A stretch of DNA of 64,000 nt, taken from positions 7,515,501-7,579,500 of the forward strand of contig JAUIMM010000519.1 in the NCBI GenBank assembly GCA_031769625.1, in the 5' to 3' direction. Below the pieces are notes generated by a model. The model made no database searches and was not told the DNA's origin. It worked only from the letters and a program-made list of their open reading frames with translations. Origin of the DNA: Taudactylus pleione (Eukaryota; Chordata; Amphibia; Anura; Myobatrachidae). Below, piece after piece: positions 43,606 to 54,128 of this stretch; positions within the stretch are counted from its first letter, which is position 1, and each line of letters begins with the position of its first letter. The position numbers and the translations under genes are program-made.

Positions 43606-43735
43606 GGCTGTGCGGACCGCCCGAATAAGTCCAGGAATATATACCTTGGACCTAGCGTCAGGGTCCTTAGTATGGAGAGGTTCCTGATCGTAAGGATCCA
43701 GAATCTCGCCAGCATCAGACGTCCCCTCGTCATCC

Positions 43736-44176
43736 TCATAAGGAGCCGACAGACGCCACTGGCCGTTTATGTGGGCGCATCACAGACTCCCCTTGCAACA
43801 CATCCGACAAGTGCTGTACAGAACTCGTCAGGGAGTTAACCCACGCCGGCTCCTGAGAAACCGGGAGGGGGGAAATAGGGAGACTGCGGGGTACCACCAA
43901 TTGTCTTGGGAAACCCTGCATGGGTGACGACACCACTGACTGCTGGGACAAACCCATCTGCGTAAACGCGGGCTGCGGAGCTAACTGGCCCACTAAGGTC
44001 GTAAGCGCCTGAGCGAAACAAGCCCAGGGCGGCTCCTGTACCGGTGCTGTAACCGTAATAGGCCGCGCCATTGACAAACACTGCCGGCAGAGGCCCCCCG
44101 CGCTACCCTGCCCCTCCGCTAACGGTACTTTACACGTAGTACACTGTAGCCGGAGAGGAAAATCACTTTCAGACAT
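43736..44176 (-). pseudogene. Gag N-terminal fragment of DIRS copy 2
   Basis: Starts MSESDFPLRLQCTTC with the same CX2C–X14–CX2C zinc motif as copy 1 and continues for 146 codons. A frameshift near 43750–43765, relative to the intact gag, ends it. The rest of gag continues in another frame from 43605. Confidence 0.9.
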
Positions 44177-45102
44177 GATGGTACCAAGTATGTGACCCCT
44201 CTCACCAATTATATATTAAATAGGCGAGAGACCACCCTGCAGCACCGCACCGCAAGGGCTTAGCAGAAAGGACAGGGACAGGAATAAAGCTGACAGTCAG
44301 AATAGAAGTTACAGGCAGCAGCGCTAGCAGTCACATACAATGCAAAGAAAATCAATTCCTGCACTAACAGCGCTGATCACTCAACTACGCAGACACAGGG
44401 TCTGGTAGGACACAGCGCTGCATACACAGACCTGACCACAGCGGAGGAGAGGTATGCGGGGGGACCCAGACCACGATGCTTCCGTCCAGTGCTTCCAGCA
44501 GCGTTCACCATGCGTTCAGGAAGATGGCCGCCGAGGAGCAGAGAGGAGGCTGGCCTGGGGGAGGAGCGCTGCCACAGGACCAGTCGGCAGTGTGCAGAGA
44601 GGGCTGTGTGCAGCGGGGGAGGCGCCGGCTGTGAGACAGGGAAGGCGCGCTCCCCTGGCATGCATTTAACCCCCGGGACGCCGCAGCGCTACCGCTCTGC
44701 TGCGGTCCGCTGTCCCAGGGGGGTAGTGGAAGCACAGGTTACATACCTGGCTCCACGCTGCAGCCAGTCCCCAGGGAGCCCCCTGCCTGGGGACTATGGA
44801 CCATGTAACAGCGGGGAACCACCGCGGGACCCCGCTGCTTACCTTGCTGTCCCCCTTGAATCCGGCCATGGTCCGGAACATCTGGGGTCACCGCTAGCTG
44901 TGACCCCAGATGCTCACCAGCATCCCCGGATCGGTACCGGCGTTCTGGTACCGGCGGGGGTGTAGGGAAGACAGCATGGACGTCAGGGCTGACTGTCCAT
45001 GCTGTACATCCAGATGTGCAGCCACAGCTGCATGCAGAAAAGCTTCAGGGGCTCTTCTAGCCCCCACTCCAACAGGTGCACCTGACTCCGGCCGGGCACC
45101 AA

Positions 45103-45259
45103 ACTAAACTGGGGTGCCTTGGCTCGGGGGTGGGGTATAGGAGGGGGACCCTAGTGCATCCTGGGAGGCTGAAAGCTTAACTCTATGGTGCCCGATGACT
45201 GACGTCACAGCTATACCCCAAGGTATCCTATGGATACCCTATGGACCCTGAAGTAGAAA
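45103..45259. repeat. Right terminal repeat of DIRS copy 2
   Basis: Inverse complement of 40334–40486; ends 'ccctgaagtagaaa'. Confidence 0.9.
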
Positions 45260-46242
45260 TGTGTTTTGAGCACTGCAGCCAAGAAATTTCGATCCCAGGT
45301 TGCAGTGTGGACTAAACAAGCCCAGTACTCAGTACCTAAAGCAATGCAATGTGTATGCAAATAATATATATTATTTAAAGTGTGTGTGTGTCCGTGTGTG
45401 TTAAATACAACCATATTCTACCTTAATCCCTGGGGGTCCTGTGGGAAAGCTGATACATAGTGCTCCCGCTAGACTGCTTCAGCGGGGCACTGCTCCCTGT
45501 TAGATTTGAAATCGATGAAAAGCGCCCTGCCCTTATGTCCTGCTGAAACAACCATCCCTACCCACAAGCCGCAGTATCCCGTGTGGGGAGAGTTTCAGTG
45601 AAACAAACACTAGCGAGTGCATGCGCACGGCATCTATCCACACTGCGGTGAGAGCTTGGGGGCAGCCCAGCATCCCCGTGAGTGCTGGACATGCCCCCTA
45701 CAGTGATGAAAAGGGGGCACGTGTCAAGGCCACTTCCCCTTTTGCATAACCACGCCTTTTCCAGGCACGCACAGGGGAGCGCCCTTCTCTGAAAGCCCAT
45801 CTGTCCGCTTGCAACAATGTTACATTTCTTCTGCTGGATGCACCTGTGCAGCAGATGCGTTCAGCTAAGCTATGTGCGTCCTATTTTGAGAGAGTATCCT
45901 CTTGACAAGCTTCAGTATTGTAACATCTGAACTTACCTAGTACCCTCAACTAGGAATAAACTGTCTTTTTAAAAACATTTTATTGGAGTTGATAAACATC
46001 TTCTTGCTTCACGATGCTTGCATCTGCTGGTGTCCTGTGACTACCAGCACCAAAAGTTTATCAGATTTCCTGCAATCTTGCGGTTGAACAGTGTCTCCAG
46101 TCTCCTGCACACTGCCCATTAATAGGCATAGCACTGGTCCATAGTAAGTGGCCAGTAAGCAATTCGTCAACACTAAACAAGAGGTGTTGCAACATAAACC
46201 AAGAGTTAAGCATGTCCGGGTGTCCGCGGTGGAAGAAAATTA
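45260..46242 (-). other. NCAPG intron with GC-rich dispersed repeat
   Basis: 45450–45570 is a second copy of the 'cccgctag…ttcagcggggc…aaaagcgccctgccct' repeat. A (GT)n run is at about 45380–45400. Nothing else recognised. Confidence 0.5.
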
Positions 46243-47266
46243 CCGTATATACTCGAGTATAAGCCGAGTTTTTCAGCACAAAAAATGTGCTGAAAAAGTA
46301 CCCCCTCGGCTTATACTCGAGTCAAGTGTAGCGCTGACCGGACGGAGTTCGGTCAGCGCTACACACTGCCAAACACACAGCCGCCGGAGCTGGCAGCTGC
46401 GTGTTTGGTGTAATCAGCAGCCGCTGAGAGTCTGTCAGACTCTCAGCGGCTGCTGCTGCTCCCACTGCGGGAGCCATCTTCCGGCTCCCGCAGTGGGTGA
46501 TGGGAGACACGTCGTCATGACGACGTCTCTCCCATGCAAAGCGGCCGGAGGAGCGGACAGCGGCGGGACCAGGAGCGGGAGTTCAGGTAAGTGATTTTTT
46601 TTTTTTTATCTTTTCAAATCTCTCTCTACTAGGGGGGGGGGGGGGGACTACAGGGGGCGATGACTACAGGGGGCACTACCAGGGGGCATTATCAGGGGGC
46701 ACTACCGAGGGGCATTATCAGGGGGCGATTACTACAGGGGGCACTAAAAGGGGGGATTACCACTGGGGAAACTACAAGGGGAGATTACTACAGGGGGCAC
46801 TAAAAGGGGGGATTACTACAGGGGGCACTAAAAGGGGGGATTACCACTGGGGGAACTACCAGGGGAGGATTACTACAGGGGGCACTACCAGTGGGGGATT
46901 ACTACAGGGGGCACTACCAGTGGGGGATTACTACTGGGGGTACTACCAGTGGGGGATTACTACTGGGGGTACTACCAGTGGGGGATTACTACTGGGGGTA
47001 CTACCAGTGGGGGATTACTACTGGGGGTACTACCAGTGGGGGATTACTACTGGAGGCACTGAAAGGGGGGATTACCACTGGGGGCACTACCAGGAGGGAT
47101 TACTACTGGGGGCACAACCAGGGGGAATTACTACTGGGGGCACTACCAGCTGCTGCCATTTCCCACACTAGGCTTATACTCGAGTCAGTAAGTTTTCCCA
47201 GTTTTTTTGGGTAAAAGTAGGTACCTCGGCTTATATTCGGGTCGACTTATACTCGAGTATATACGG
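46243..47266. mobile_element. TA-flanked palindromic transposon-like element with minisatellite
   Basis: Terminal inverted repeats 'ccgtatatactcgagtataa' (46243) and 'actcgagtatatacgg' (to 47266) sit between TA dinucleotides at 46241–46242 and 47267–47268. This is a TA target duplication as made by Tc1/mariner-type transposases. No transposase. The first 300 bp are a row of hairpins: 46252–46321 outer arms, 46269–46297, 46327–46361, 46415–46455, 46461–46497 and 46500–46535. The rest is a minisatellite (46640–47150). Confidence 0.85.
46640..47150. repeat. Minisatellite, units built on 'ggggattactactgggggc'
   Basis: Roughly 29-bp units ('gggggattactactgggggtactaccagt' and variants), most regular at 46910–47050. 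The Gly/Tyr/Thr open frames across it only reflect the repeat. Confidence 0.9.
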
Positions 47267-47419
47267 TACCTTCATGCGGATGCAGTGGGAGAGTGATTAA
47301 CAGGCGGTTAGCCAAGCCCACTCCGGCTGCTAAAGACAGGGTAACCTCCCCACATTCTGTACCGCACAGTGGAGAAAGGCCATCCGGTCACAATCATTCA
47401 GCAGCAGCAGTAGACTAAT

Positions 47420-47773
47420 GGTGCGTATACAAGGTACGATCAGTCAGCGATAACGATATCGCTGACTGATCTCCCTGAACCTTCCCGGTGTGCTGGATGA
47501 TAGACATCGATCATCCAGCACAGCACCAACGACGGGCCAGCGACCCACGATCGTTGATGGCAGGTCCCTATGTAACCTGGACGATATCAACCAGGTTGGC
47601 GTGCATGTACAGCTGATGGTAGATATCGCTATCGTCCATACGTGCCAGCGCATCGCTGGTCGTTTGAGGGTTGGAAGGCACAAAAAAAAAAAAAAAAAAG
47701 AATGATCTGAACGCTAAAGATATGAACGATATCGTTAATATCGTGCATTTTTATCGTACAGTGTGTACGCACC
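47420..47773. mobile_element. MITE-like element, 'ggtgcgtatac' ends
   Basis: 'ggtgcgtatacaaggtacgat' at the left is mirrored by 'atcgtacagtgtgtacgcacc' at the right. Inner hairpins include 'gatcagtcagcgataac…gatatcgctgactgatc'. An A-run lies at 47683–47699. No transposase. Confidence 0.75.
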
Positions 47774-48976
47774 AATACAGTTAATCTTCCATTTTACGAC
47801 CGTAAACAATGTTGTAATTGATCTGTTGTGTAGCACTGCAAGCTTACATCAATAAGTATACAACTCTATCTAGAAGGCACTCATGGGAGGTTAAACACTC
47901 TGAATATTGAGCTCAGCAGTAGTCATACTGTACATGTGTGTGGCAACGAATATTTTAATATAAATTTTTGGAGGAACCAACACCTTGCAGGCAATTCAAT
48001 TATGAGCGTTTTGCAGCAAATTGGTTCTCGTGGAATGGAAGTTACATGATTTATTTTTTGCAATTCAATTACAAAATCGTGGACAATTTTTGAAGCAAAA
48101 TCGTTTTGGGTTTTTTTTTGTGTGCACCTCCCTGAGCAAGTGAAACAGTAGGGAAAGTCCCGATTTGAAGGTTAAATAGTCAGGCAGAGTGCAGAACCTC
48201 TTGTACACCACCCCAAGTGACTTACTACAATTGGAGGGTTTTAAATAATAAAAAAATAACATGCCTCTATTGGCATAATTTTATGTGATTTTCGCATAGA
48301 AAAAAAATAGAAGCTGAAACAAGGTTTAAATTATGTAGGACATGTAGTTGGGGTGTTGTATTGATGGGAAAGGCTTTTTTGAACTTCCAGATGGGAGTTG
48401 AAAGTCATTAAAAAAAATGCCACATATGATAAACATCTATAAGAACGCAATATAATAAAATTACATAAGACATTTTAATATACCCCAAAATACTATAAAA
48501 TCAGCCATTTGACACCTTTTAAGAGCCTGCAATACTTTGCTTATGGCTACTAACAGCCATCTAGAATGTTCTATTATTTGACACTATTTGGGGGTTCAGG
48601 ATGATTTCCCCACTTTTCATACACCCAGGCCGTATACTGTAGAATTAACATGCAATATTATAGAGATCCCCGAGACTAGCCGTTTTACAATACTCATGAG
48701 TACACTTCATGAAAATTAGCCACAGCGTGCATGATTTTTAACGGCTTTCACTCCAAATTGTGTATTGATCCATTTATTTTGCAATTGTCCTGGAATGTCC
48801 AGTGTATGTAGACATTTTACATGCCGGAAAATACAGCACAACAGAATGAGCTAAAGCAGTGTTCTTTACCCTTCGTCTAGGTGCTGGAAAGACTTATGTA
48901 AAATAAGGGTAAAGAGTCGGCTACACTACATCAGAGAGATACAACACATTTAACTGTTAGCAGAACTTGCCTTTAC
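47774..48976 (-). other. NCAPG intron, unassigned
   Basis: AT-rich, with two 'gcaattcaatta'-like direct repeats near 47990 and 48060. No exon and no intact repeat identified. Confidence 0.45.
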
Positions 48977-49060
48977 TTGCAACTTCCTAGATTCCACAAG
49001 GTCTGGAGGATTATCCACAGTGATGATTGGCTCTCGCAGTTCAGAAATTACTTCTGCTAC
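48977..49060 (-). CDS. NCAPG: NCAPG coding exon 4 of 12 in window
   Basis: Minus-strand exon of 28 codons, phase 0 on both sides, with acceptor 'gtctaatag' at 49061 and donor 'gtaaag' at 48976. It encodes VAEVISELREPIITVDNPP and ends VESRKLQ, corresponding to human …VTEIISEIRAPIVTV…. A GC donor six bases further downstream ('gcaagt' at 48970) was considered. The GT donor is preferred because it keeps the CAP-G alignment free of a two-residue insertion. Confidence 0.9.
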
Positions 49061-49377
49061 CTATTAGACATGGAAAAGGTTTATTAAAGAAAAGATTAAA
49101 AAAAAAATACACAGTCAAATAACTACGATATTTACTAACTAAAAGGGGACCACAAAAAACAAACAAAAAAGGATAAATAAATAATGTATATCCAACCATT
49201 CAGAAGGGCATTTGCAAATCGCTGCCGCTTCCTACTAGTGGAAAATTGTTCAAGTTCTTCAAACTCCAGCAGATCTGGATGACGTGAATCTGAAAACATT
49301 GTAGCGAGAGCTCTCCCGTACCCCTCCCTCGTTATAACGGAGTTAGGAGGCAATCTTCACTAATGTTCCTGTGTTAT
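49061..49377 (-). other. NCAPG intron with an unidentified open frame
   Basis: Minus-strand frame 49353–49135 encodes MPPNSVITREGYGRALATM and continues through FSDSRHPDLLEFEELEQF. It has exon-like composition but is not part of CAP-G, because exons 3 and 4 join without a gap in the alignment. I do not recognise it. Confidence 0.4.
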
Positions 49378-49836
49378 GCTGGGTACACACTAGACAATAT
49401 TGTGTGTGTAGAGCAGATTTTAGTGTGTACACCCAATTCATTTTTCAAATACTTCTAACTACAGATATATTGCACAGGCTGTGCTGCAAAGTAGATGCAA
49501 TATATATGGAAGATATGTCGTTTATAATGTGTAGTGTGCACGGACGATTTGACACTACATAGAGACACGATTGGAAGCTCACGATCTTCTGAACAGACAT
49601 ATCATTCGGATTGGAACAATGATTGTTTAGTGCAGAGGTTCCCAAACTTGGTTTTCCAAGACACCCTAACAGACCAGGTTTTAAAGGATATCCATGTTGA
49701 CCACAGGTGACTTAATTGGTACCTAACTGTTGGGATGCCTTGAGGACTGCGTTTGGGAACCTCTGGTTTAGTGTGTATGTACAATATTGTGTCAAGTAGG
49801 TTGGTCGGACGTTCTATCGTTCAAGTATGTACCCCA
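49378..49836. mobile_element. MITE-like element interrupted by a hAT-like MITE
   Basis: The ends 'gctgggtacacactagacaat' (49378) and 'gtatgtacccc' (49836) are inverted. It is split by the nested element at 49633–49765. Belongs to the same loose 'gggtacacac' family as 13991 and 39837. Confidence 0.6.
49633..49765. mobile_element. hAT-like MITE with 8-bp target duplication
   Basis: Perfect 15-bp inverted ends 'cagaggttcccaaac' and 'gtttgggaacctctg', flanked by 'gtttagtg' at 49625–49632 and 49766–49773. The 8-bp duplication and CAG…CTG ends are typical of hAT transposons. 133 bp, non-autonomous. Confidence 0.92.
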
Positions 49837-50239
49837 CATTACTATGCTGAAGCAAATGTTGCATCTCTATTGAAGACAGCTACCTCTATAAAGCAATTCT
49901 ATTGAGCATTAAGCAAGAGAAAAATAAGCAATGGAGCAGATTCAATTAGCCGTGCTGTAAGCCATAGCTGCGGGGTTACGTGCCCAGATCTATACAACTA
50001 TCATCCCTGGAAGCACTAGTTAATGCGGATTAGCGCTGATCGCACCTCAGGAGGGTTTAGTCAGAAACCCGTGGTAAGTGCACCTTCGGGGCTAGTCACG
50101 TGCAGTAACTGAATAGCTCTGGGAAACTCACCTGGAGCTAAAACCCAGAGGATAACCGAAGCGGCCCCAATGTTTGCAGAAAATTATACTATGATAAATT
50201 AATAAATAAATAAATGAGAAATAAAATGCTTGGACATCG

Positions 50240-50400
50240 CCTTAAGGTGAAGAAGTGAACTGGAAGGGTTCAACATAGCAACCAATCAGCTTCTACATAT
50301 GTTATAGAATGTACTTGATAGATGCCATCTCAAAGCTGATTGGTTGCCATGGGCTACTTTTACACTCTTTAGAAGGCTTGATAAATCTCTCCCTTAACCC
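50240..50400. repeat. Foldback repeat ('caaccaatcagcttctac')
   Basis: 'agcaaccaatcagcttc' (about 50278) pairs with 'agctgattggttgccat' (about 50334). Probably a MITE remnant. Confidence 0.6.
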
Positions 50401-50654
50401 CTTTCTACTGCTTAATACAGTGTTAATTCTAGGTCTGGCGCTGGACCGTAAAAAGGGCACTGTTGCGAAGCCCTTGGCATGCGTGTGCCCAAAAAGGGGA
50501 CATGACCAAGAGAAAAGGGGGGTATATTTAAAACGCACCCCCATTTCGTCACTCTTGGGGGCGTGGCCAGCACTTACGGACATGCTGGGCTGATCCGAAG
50601 CTCTCCCCTCACTGTGAATACATGCGCATCTATTCACTGGTGGTGAGCGCTGCA

Positions 50655-50825
50655 CCGCAATTTTCCCCCATGCAGGACACTGCAGCCTGTGTGTCGGGAC
50701 GGCACCCTGTACACCCGGCAGGCTGTTTCAGCAGGTTTCTGGCATGCTGACAAGGGCGCATTTTGAAGTTTTAAAATCGGGCAGGGAGCGGCACCCTGCT
50801 AAAACAGCCTAGCAGTAAGACTATT
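50655..50825. repeat. GC-rich dispersed repeat, reverse copy
   Basis: Reverse-oriented relative of the repeats at 25990 and 45450 ('ctgctaaaacagcctagc', 'gggcagggagcg'). Confidence 0.55.
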
Positions 50826-51981
50826 ATACATTTATATCACTGACACGGAGGCCTTAGGATGACCAGGGATTTATATGGCAGCCTCGTGATTCAACCCACT
50901 GTGCAAATATTTGAAACAGCTATCAGTGGGAGCGATGTACCGCCCCATAGAGATGTGCAGGAAATCTAGCGATGTTCGGCCTACCATAATGGGCAAATAT
51001 GTGAGCAGCCGAACTTCATGGTGATGTCTGGACCTGAATTGACCCCAATGATTAAGTGTTCTAAAGGTGTGGCGAGGATTTGCTATTTTTGGTTCCTGGT
51101 AATGTGATCACTAATAAAAGGAGAATCTACAAAGTTAGGATTGTAAAGTCATTAGGAAAAATGAGGTTATAATGGCCAAGGGAGCTTCAGGGAACCAGTT
51201 TAGAGACTGCAGAGGTTGCATTAAGGTTACACAGAATCTACCAATGCCGAGTAGCTCTCCACTTTTTAAGCCTCGACTTACCCTCTACATGCAGCCCAAA
51301 ACATCAATTGGAGAGTCCCAGGCGCCCATATCGTTGAGGCGTTAAAAAGAAACCAACAAATATTACCCAGTTGTGGGTTTCCTTGAACGGCTGCAGCAGA
51401 CCCACTTGCAGTGTCAATGTCACGTGTCAATGGGCACCAAGAAAAGTATTCGCCAGCCAATACAAATATAGTACCATTCATGTCAGGATACCAGGAGCTA
51501 TCCAGGAAGGTAATACCTCAGATATTTGCCAATATTATAATTTAACACAATAAAAAATTACATCCCATACAAACGAGGAACTATTCTGGTCAGGAAACTT
51601 GCAGCTATTCATAAAAGTGTGATAATTTCATATTTTCAACAAAAAGTCAACAAAAAAAAACCAAACAAACAAACCAACCAACCAAACTTTGCTTACTGGC
51701 CCTATATCTCTAAATTACATGGTGACCACTATACTTCATAGAACTAGTCTGCTAATAAAAGTTAGCTAGGTAACAAAACTACTTTATAAACTGATCTCAG
51801 CTTAACAGACAAATATAGAGATCGATCTCCTATTATTTTTATGATCTTTTTTATAAAGTAGGTGTAAAACACATCGGTCATATAAACACAGTAGAGAACA
51901 TGCAAAATATGAATAAGCAGTATCTAAAAGATAATTACAATCAAAAATAGATAAATGCTTTAGAAAAGTTTCAGTACATAC
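50826..51981 (-). other. NCAPG intron, unassigned
   Basis: No exon, no intact repeat identified. A C/A-rich simple stretch is at about 51645–51690. Confidence 0.45.
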
Positions 51982-52105
51982 ATTTAAAATTTTGCGATCA
52001 TCTTCTTTGAGAATACTGAGCAGAATTTCCACCAGAGAGGATATAAAGGATGTTGGAACATTAGGCATGATGAGTATTTCTTGTAAGACAGCAAGAAGAC
52101 GTTTC
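51982..52105 (-). CDS. NCAPG: NCAPG coding exon 3 of 12 in window
   Basis: Minus-strand exon of one base plus 41 codons (phase 2 in, phase 0 out), with acceptor 'ttcttgtcag' at 52106 and donor 'gtatgtac' at 51981. It reads KRLLAVLQEILIMPNVPTS and LVEILLSILKEDDRKILN. Human CAP-G has KKLLAVLQEIL…LVERLLHIIIDD at this place. The first base completes an Arg codon shared with exon 2. Confidence 0.95.
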
Positions 52106-52490
52106 CTGACAAGAATAAATAAGCATAAATCCCATATACACACCGTTAGCATAAGTAAAACTTAAGTCATATTACTGGTATCTCTGGACGTCCCTACTTT
52201 ATATATTTATATACTGGTGCCCATTTCTTACAGACCTTAACTGTGTTCGTAAGATTCAGGATAGAAATTAAATAGTTGAATCAGGTTTTATTGTTAAGAT
52301 GCAGACACCTTAGAAGTGACACTAGGTTATAGGTGAGTGTCACAGAGGTTTTCACAGCTTATTACAGTATGGGACGGACCATAGCAACTTTACCAAGCTG
52401 GGCACAGACTGATAGATTTGTGGCAGAGCTGGGGCCATTGCTATATGTAGAACATACTACAATGCTCCATCTTTATATTCTGTACAAAAT
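52106..52490 (-). other. NCAPG intron before DIRS copy 3
   Basis: 385 bp with no recognised feature. Confidence 0.5.
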
Positions 52491-52529
52491 AATATGAGAT
52501 ATGGTAAGAACTTACCCTTGTTATCTCTA

Positions 52530-52680
52530 TTTCTACGAAGTCCATAGGGTTCCACAGGATACCTTGGGTATAGGTGTGACGTCAGTCGCAGGGCACCAAA
52601 GAGTTAAGCTTTCAGCCTCCCAGGATGCACTAGGTCCCCCTCCTATACCCCGCCCCCGGGCCAAGGCACCTCAGTTAGTT
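52530..52680. repeat. Left terminal repeat of DIRS copy 3
   Basis: Inverse complement of about 58137–58293. The outer 52491–52559 is complementary to 52825–52893. Confidence 0.9.
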
Positions 52681-52824
52681 ACCAAGCCATAGGCCGGAGG
52701 AGGAGAAGGAAGAGAGAGAACAAAGATCTGGACACATACAAGAATCACATTCTCACCAGAGGGAGACGGAAAACCGGTGACCAGAGCAAAGCCCATCTGC
52801 AGCACAGGTGCGACAGGGCGGGAG

Positions 52825-52936
52825 TCCTGTGGAACCCTATGGACTTCGTAGAAATAGAGATAACAAGGGTAAGTTCTTACCATATCTCATATTTTCTACT
52901 TCAGGGTCCATAGGGTATCCACAGGATACCTTGGGG
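52825..52936. repeat. Internal complementary region of DIRS copy 3
   Basis: Joins the complement of the element's left end to the complement of its right end, as in copies 1 and 2. Confidence 0.92.
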
Positions 52937-52956
52937 ATGTCCCAAAGCAGTATCCT

Positions 52957-53979
52957 TTAAGGGTGGGGACGCTCCTGTGCAGAAAGGAGAATCCGCCGCC
53001 CGAAGGAAGCATCCTGAGAGGCGAAGGTGTCAAACCTGTAATACCTCACGAAGGTATGGACAGAGGACCACGTAGCAGCCTTGCAGATCTGAACTGCCGA
53101 GGCACCACGTCGAGCTGCCCACGAAGGACCCACAGACCTAGTGGAATGAGCCTTCAGAGAAGGAGGGACCGGTAGGCCTTCATGAAGATAAGCTTCAGAA
53201 ATAGCCATACGGATCCAGGCTGCCAAAGTTTGCTTTGAAGCAGGCCAACCCTTTTTACGGAAGCCAAAGAGGACAAACAAAGCGTCCGACTTCCTAAACG
53301 AAGAAGTGCGGTCAACATAAGTCCTTAAGGCCCGCACAACATCCAAAGAGGCCTCACCCACGGAAAGACCCGGTGAGTTAAAGGCCGGAACAACTATTTC
53401 CTCGTTAATATGAAACTGGGAAACAACTTTGGGAAGAAACTCGGGCCGAGTGCGGAGCACTGCCCTGTTCCCATGAAAAACCAAGAAAGGGGGTCTACAA
53501 GAAAGAGCCCCTAACTCAGAAACACGTCTGGCTGAAGCAACGGCCAGAAGGAAAACAGTCTTAGCTGTTAGCCATTTAATATCCACTGAGCCCAGTGGTT
53601 CAAACGGCGGTCCTTGGAGAGCCCTCAGGACCACAGCCAAATCCCAAGGCGCCACAGGTGGAACAAAGGGCGGCTGAATACGGAGAACACCTTGCATAAA
53701 GGTGCGCACATCCGGGATTGTAGCAATCCTACGGTGAAACCAGACAGATAGGGCCAAAACCTGTACCTTCAAAGAAGCAAGGCGAAGCCCATGATCTAGT
53801 CCCGCTTGCAGGAAGGCGAGAATCCGAGACAGACGAAACTCCCGCGGTGCATAACCTCTCGGTCGACACCACTGGAAGAACGTATGCCACACGCGATGGT
53901 ATATCCTCGCGGAAGACGGTTTCCGAGCTCGTAACATGGTACGCACCACAGAGCTGGAAAACCCCCAGGACCTCAGCAT
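52957..53979 (-). CDS. Tyrosine recombinase of DIRS copy 3 (about 340 aa, intact)
   Basis: Open from MLRSWGFSSSVVRTMLRARK (53979) to a stop at 52957. The frame is open further upstream and overlaps pol, so the true start could be earlier. The N-terminal SAM-like/core-binding part (ARIYHRVWHTFFQWCRP) is followed by the catalytic domain. First Arg is in ASARRVSELGAL, HxxR in KAHSTRSVGPSWAA, and the Trp/His position and nucleophilic Tyr in ATWSSVHTFVRYY. All catalytic residues expected for DIRS-type recombinases are present. The enzyme would insert circular element DNA into the genome without target duplication. Confidence 0.9.
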   Translation of the reverse strand: MLRSWGFSSSVVRTMLRARKPSSARIYHRVWHTFFQWCRPRGYAPREFRLSRILAFLQAGLDHGLRLASLKVQVLALSVWFHRRIATIPDVRTFMQGVLRIQPPFVPPVAPWDLAVVLRALQGPPFEPLGSVDIKWLTAKTVFLLAVASARRVSELGALSCRPPFLVFHGNRAVLRTRPEFLPKVVSQFHINEEIVVPAFNSPGLSVGEASLDVVRALRTYVDRTSSFRKSDALFVLFGFRKKGWPASKQTLAAWIRMAISEAYLHEGLPVPPSLKAHSTRSVGPSWAARRGASAVQICKAATWSSVHTFVRYYRFDTFASQDASFGRRILLSAQERPHP

Positions 53980-54128
53980 GGCCGTCTCAACAGCCACGCC
54001 GCCAAAGACAGCCGAGTCAGGTCCGGGTGAAGACAAGGACCCTGAGACAGAAGGTCCGGTCGTAGCGGCAACCGCAGAGGACTGTCCACGGACAGACCCT
54101 GAAGGTCTGAGAACCAGTGCCGTCTGGG

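Larger units (their letters stand above)
40295..45259 (-). mobile_element. DIRS copy 2 (young, 964-bp internal deletion)
   Basis: 4.97 kb, same layout and orientation as copy 1: right terminal repeat about 45103–45259, leader, gag start 44176, RT/RNase H, recombinase, internal complementary region 40632–40743, left terminal repeat 40334–40486 and outer extension from 40295. Relative to copy 3 a 964-bp segment covering the gag C-terminus and pol N-terminus is gone, with 'ttcc' shared at the breakpoints. No target duplication. Confidence 0.95.

Noticed and set aside
46891..47214. Gly/Tyr/Thr-rich open frames as a repeat protein
   Set aside because: They are translations of the 29-bp minisatellite; equal frames exist in other phases.
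48961..48977. GC–AG intron start ('aag|gcaagt') for NCAPG exon 4
   Set aside because: A GT donor six bases upstream ('caa|gtaaag') keeps the CAP-G alignment exact, whereas the GC donor adds two residues.
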